From contig OZ231126.1 of assembly GCA_965153355.1 (NCBI GenBank), forward strand, positions 92,256,001 to 92,320,000: DNA of 64,000 nucleotides. Reading direction: 5' to 3'. The notes beneath the pieces were generated by a model that saw nothing but the letters and a program-made list of their open reading frames with translations, ran no database searches and was not told where the DNA came from. Shown here one piece after another: positions 59,970-64,000 of this stretch. The position numbers were made by a program, and so were the translations under genes. The stretch's first letter is position 1, and each line of letters starts with the position of its first letter. Source of the stretch: Flaccisagitta enflata (taxonomy: Eukaryota > Chaetognatha > Sagittoidea > Aphragmophora).

Positions 59970-60160
59970 TCAGTACAATTAGCCTCATCAGAACGTTTTT
60001 TGGAATTCTATTCCCAGTAAAGAGTTAGAGCTTTAAAAAACCATTAAAAACTGCATTTTTAACATAATTCAAAAAATGTTTATTTTAAATAGTTTTACTG
60101 GGAGTGAAATTCCAAAATCGCTCTAATGAGGTTTATTGAATTGATATACACTTCACGCAT
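59970..60160. repeat. Inverted-repeat element
   Basis: TCAGTACAATTAGCCTCATC...GGAATTCTATTCCCAGTAAA is repeated inverted as TTTTACTGGGAGTGAAATTC...GATGAGG-like sequence ending near 60155. Confidence 0.6.
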
Positions 60161-60842
60161 TTGATATGACGTCGTACAAGTATTTGGGCAGGACCAGCCT
60201 CTGAAACCGCGATATCATGATCAGGAAGTGTGTTCTAATGGCCGGAAAACTTTCGGCAAAAAAACTCTTACCACTCACATATGGTGACGTCACACTTTTC
60301 TACATTGTAAACTTTTCCCATTATATAGCTTGCCAAGTATTTGACAGTATGTTCTCCCCCTCATAGGGTCTGAACTCTCGTACCTGATCTGTTTTAAATT
60401 TGGTGACTTTGGGCCCAAAATCGGGCCACTTTGCCTTTTAAATTTGACCTAAAATTCATGAGATTGTATAGCTAACGCTCAAGAGCTAACCAGTGGTGCA
60501 ATCCGCATGTTTTTATCATTCTTTGTAAAAACTTTTGAGAATTTTAAAGATGGGGGTAAATGGTGGTTAAAACAAGGTTATTAGACCTATGTCGCAGGTG
60601 TTGGCCTTTTCAAAAAATGTCAGGCAGACAGACAAACATTTTTTCCTCAAAGACATTTATAATAGCTGTTCACTCCTCTTTTCTACCACTTGGAGGCAAA
60701 AAAACGCAATAAAAAGCCTTTAAAATGACTTGAATTGACCCAAACCAAAATTGACTTAAATTGACCTAAAATCATCAAAATGACTAAAATTTTAATAATA
60801 ACTCAACTGACTTTCATTGACTAGAAATGACTAAAATTGACT

Positions 60843-61169
60843 CAGGCCTGTATATTCTTGAGTTTTCCCCCCCCCCCGGTGGGGGGGGGGAAAAATCAAA
60901 GGGTCTGGAGATGGGGAAGGAAATCAATAGGGGAAAAAAGAGAAAAAAAGGAATTTTGGGGAAAATATAACTTTTTACAGTACCAAATCATTAAACTCAA
61001 TTAGTAAAACACAATTTAACACTATTCAAACCTTAACTACATAGTTTTATTGCTATATGGGGAAGAAAATCATGGATATAAAAACGCGACGCGACGCGTC
61101 GCGGGGAAGAAAATCAAAGGCAGGGGGGGGGGAAAAAAATCAAAAGCCACTCAAGAATATACACCCCTG
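60843..61169. mobile_element. hAT-like non-autonomous element, 8-bp target duplication
   Basis: Ends CAGGCCTGTATATTCTTGAG and CTCAAGAATATACACCCCTG, with AATTGACT on both sides (60835-60842, 61170-61177). Same family as 20197-20510 but with a different second half of the inverted repeat. Inserted into a TTGACTTAAA repeat. Confidence 0.85.
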
Positions 61170-61354
61170 AATTGACTTGAAACAATCTAATTTGACTTTA
61201 ATTGACTAAAAATGACTTGATATAATCAAATTTGACTTGAATTGACTGACAATGACTTTAAGTTTAAAGGAATAAACCGATCAAAAACGGGTCACTCAAG
61301 TGTCACACGGTTAGCATATATATATTTCAGATTTTTTGTTAAATGATCTGGGTT

Positions 61355-62245
61355 AATGGGCAGCGGCCCCGGAGATGCCGATGACCTATGATTCCATACA
61401 CAGAAATTTTCATATATGTGAGAGCAAGCCTTAACTCCAAAATGAAGCATCACAATCCCCGATGTAGGCCTTTCGGAGCTCTAGTGGGGCCCCTCAGATC
61501 CCAAATCTGGCCTCTCAAATTCAAAATCAAACATCTTAGCCCCCAAAATCTGCTTCTCAAACGTTCATTTGTCCAAGTCCTCTCCATCCAGACCCGAATC
61601 AATCTTCTCAGATCTTGCCTCAATTCAAGCCTATAAGCCCCAAATCTGTCACTTCAAATTAGGACCATCGGCAGCATTAGTCAACAAATCAGGTCTTCAG
61701 CAAACGGAAAACCAAAGAAAATTGCCCTATGTGTAATCATAGGGCAATGATTTAGGGCCTGAGAGGGTTGATTTAAGATCTGGAAATACTGATTGGAGGT
61801 CAGGGAAGGCTGATTTGAAGCCTTGGAAGGCTGATTTGAGCATTGCGAGGTCTGGTATGAGGCCTGGGAGGGCTGCTTCTAGGCCAGGGAGAGCAGATTT
61901 GAGGCCTCAGAGGATTGAAATGAGGCCTGGGAGGGGTGATTTTAGGCCAGAAAGAGCTGATATTAGGTCAGGGAGGGCTGGTATCAGGACTGGGAGGGCT
62001 GATTTGAGGACCAGAAGCGCTGATTTGAGGTCTGGAAAGGCTGATTTAAGACCTGAGAGGGTTGATTTGAGGTTTTGAAGGGCTGATTTGAGGCATGGGA
62101 GAGCTAATTTGAGGCCTGGGAGGGTCAATTCTAAGCCTGAGGAGGTTGACATAAGGCTTGATTTGAGGTCTGGGGAGGAGGTAGAACGAAAGACGGAGAA
62201 TTTACCCTATCATAGGTCATCGGCCCCTCCGGCGCCGCTGCTCAA
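61355..62245. mobile_element. Family G element, long core
   Basis: GGGCAGCGGCCCCGGAGATG, GATGACCTATGATTCC, an array of 21-22 bp units (GAGGGCTGATTTGAGGCCTG) at 61745-62170, and TCATAGGTCATCGGCCCCTC with CGCCGCTGC on the right. Confidence 0.75.
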
Positions 62246-62532
62246 AAGTAAAATGCGGACCAACCAACTGACAAACGGACAGATAATAACGAAGCACAAC
62301 TTCACAAATGCAGAATTTGATAAAAATTGAATGAATGTAAGAAAAAATAAGGCTGGATATAATCATTTGTGGAGCAGTAGAGATTGGACAAATTTTCCCA
62401 AGCGGTATTTTTTTTCCGAAAGTTTTCCGGCCTTCAGAGGACAAATACCAATCAAATCAAGGCGGTTTCAGAGACCGGTCCTGCCCAAATACTTGTACGA
62501 CGTCATATTAAATGCATGACTTTCATTTCCTA

Positions 62533-63010
62533 CAGTAGATGTCGTCTAGACTTGGAAATACGGGGGAGCACATAAGCTGATATTTTGTTGGTGTAATGTA
62601 TAGACCCTAAGGGGTGGACAATCGGGTATGGCATCCCCCTAAGGCTTACCTTAGGAAAAAAACTGAGTATAAAACTATAGGATCAATCGCTTATTTTACA
62701 GAATTACAGCTTCATCTATTTGCTTGATTAACAAAACCAGCGAGGGATTCGAACCTGGAACATTTAGATAAACTGATCATAATGAATCTGAAGACAAGTG
62801 AGTTAACCAATAAACCAATTTCAGCAACTGTCTCAGTGAAACAAATTTGATTTACTGTATTCAAGAGAATTTTCTATCAACATAGTAACCATACCCCATC
62901 GTCAACCCTATAGGACATAAGCATTATACACACACAGTTTCATTTCAGTTACATAAATAGTAGCCAGGATATGGGGGCACCGTATTGCCAAGTCTAGACG
63001 ACATCTACTG
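62533..63010. mobile_element. TA-flanked element of the same family carrying a tRNA-like segment
   Basis: CAGTAGATGTCGTCTAGACT to AGTCTAGACGACATCTACTG between TA dinucleotides. Its interior differs from the other copies. A diverged left end of the family also lies at 63440-63475. Confidence 0.85.
62735..62830 (-). other. tRNA-like pol III box A/B sequence
   Basis: On the minus strand a box A-like TGGTTTATTGG (62807-62817) is followed 51 bp later by a perfect box B GGTTCGAATCC (62745-62755). The flanks do not form a 7-bp acceptor stem, so this is a tRNA relic or SINE head rather than a working tRNA gene. Confidence 0.4.
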
Positions 63011-63439
63011 TATCTTATATACCTTTCTTTATTTAATGGTTGCGGCTGTAAGGGGGGCGTGCTACAGTTTGAGGGGTTAACTTCTTGTATTTCACTTTTG
63101 TCAGTAGTCGCTCTCAATACAAATCAGTGAAATCACATGTCACTCTTTTGAGGAACTTGAGAATGGATTGTCAAAATTTTCGCAATATTGCGCACAATGA
63201 TAATTGTCAATGTATCAATCTTTTGAAGCTGCGGAGAGGTAGGCAAGCGAATGCGCGTGCACATGTTTGCAGCACCCGGCTGAAAACTAAATTGAGTGAA
63301 TAGATCTCTTGTACAAACTGGAACTTTCAATGAAGACTGGTCCCACTTGCTGGATCAACCACAGGAGGGATGTATTTCATGTACACCATACAAGTTCCCA
63401 TCGGACTATTTCCTAGGAGATTGTAGGTTTTTGAATATA
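63011..63439. other. No gene recognised
   Basis: Short overlapping frames on both strands, none with splice sites or a recognisable motif. Confidence 0.55.
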
Positions 63440-63639
63440 GTAGAATCCATCGAGACTTGAGATAACGGTGCAAGCATTGATTAAAAATAAATAAACAAAA
63501 AAAACTTACTTCAAATATGGATTATTAAAAAAATCATTCATTTTTCACAAATAGAACAAGTTTTTTTTTGTTGAAAATATTGATATTTCAAACAAAAGGC
63601 AAACACAGAACATTGCTAAGGAATAGAGGGGTTTATATA

Positions 63640-64000
63640 ATTTTAACTTTTAGGCTAGTAAGCTGGTTGGGTGGTAGACTGGTCTGACAGGATAAATCGT
63701 GTGCATATGTTGAGTTCTTCCATTTAGAGACTCAATAACAAGTTTCAACCAAATTGGCTGAAAAATGTCCAAGTTATGCAAGTTTTTCGCTTTTAAATAA
63801 ATCACATGCATGTGTTGAGTCCTTCCATTCAGAGACACTAAACCAAATTTTAACCAAATTGGTTGAAAAATGCCAAAGATACACACATTTATCACTTTTA
63901 GACTAATAGGCTGGTTGGGTGGTAGGCTGGTTTGACAGGATAAATAGTGTGCATATGTTGAGTTCTTCCATTTAGAGACTCAATATCAAGTTTCAATGAA
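63640..64000. repeat. 162-bp satellite, inverted block continuing past the window
   Basis: TTTTAGGCTAGTAAGCTGGT, GTGCATATGTTGAGTTCTTC and TTTCAACCAAATTGGCTG units, same sense as the 45640 block. Confidence 0.75.

Larger units (their letters stand above)
60157..62516. repeat. Widely spaced inverted pair
   Basis: GACGTCGTACAAGTATTTGG...GGCCGGAAAACTTTCGG at 60168-60258 is repeated inverted at 62413-62510 (CCGAAAGTTTTCCGGCC...CAAATACTTGTACGACGTC). These could be the ends of a larger decayed element into which the hAT-like and family G elements inserted. Confidence 0.55.

Overview
This window looks like nuclear DNA of a metazoan, probably an invertebrate; the lineage cannot be fixed from the sequence. 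Coding DNA is sparse, cut into short exons with GT...AG introns, and embedded in AT-rich, repeat-dense sequence. I see no operons, ribosome binding sites or prokaryotic promoters. The only confidently named gene is a septin on the minus strand, with 11 recognised exons between 35145 and 10680. They carry the P-loop, the DTPG switch and a G4-type motif (GKAD in place of AKAD) behind an unusually long N-terminal region of about 750 residues. Exon phases are compatible across all ten junctions. The 3' exons, which should carry the septin unique element, are not in the window.

Other coding evidence is fragmentary. A plus-strand gene at 6077-8011 (SR-rich start, acidic C-terminus, one clear intron) carries an in-frame stop and a frameshift. 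Terminal exons of unidentified plus-strand genes appear at 4331-4537, 53621-53819 and 59468-59661. A minus-strand last exon is likely at 36355-36419. A good orphan exon (30200-30294) with weaker companions lies on the minus strand inside septin intron 3.

Most of the window is mobile or repetitive DNA. Family H: about 40 copies or fragments ending in a short hairpin followed by AAAAA, preceded by a (GACN)n tract, with a 5' subterminal decamer that is the reverse complement of the 3' hairpin arm and changes together with it. This resembles Helentron-associated (DINE-1 or pearl-like) non-autonomous elements. Family G: GC-rich hairpin blocks (GGCCCCTTCGGGGCC) flanking copy-specific arrays of 20-22 bp units. 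TA-flanked inverted-repeat elements of Tc1/mariner type at 13706, 25062, 43718, 46106, 46900, 58740 and 62533. Elements with perfect 8-bp target duplications (hAT-like) at 20197, 20699 and 60843. Also palindromic MITEs, a 162-bp satellite in both orientations, minisatellites and very long microsatellites.

Layout: 0-10 kb repeats plus the broken plus-strand gene; 10.7-35.1 kb the septin gene with repeat-filled introns; 35-53 kb almost only repeats; 53.6-59.7 kb small plus-strand terminal exons between repeats; 60-64 kb repeats. A recurring theme is that element ends or microsatellites lie within about 20 bp of splice sites.
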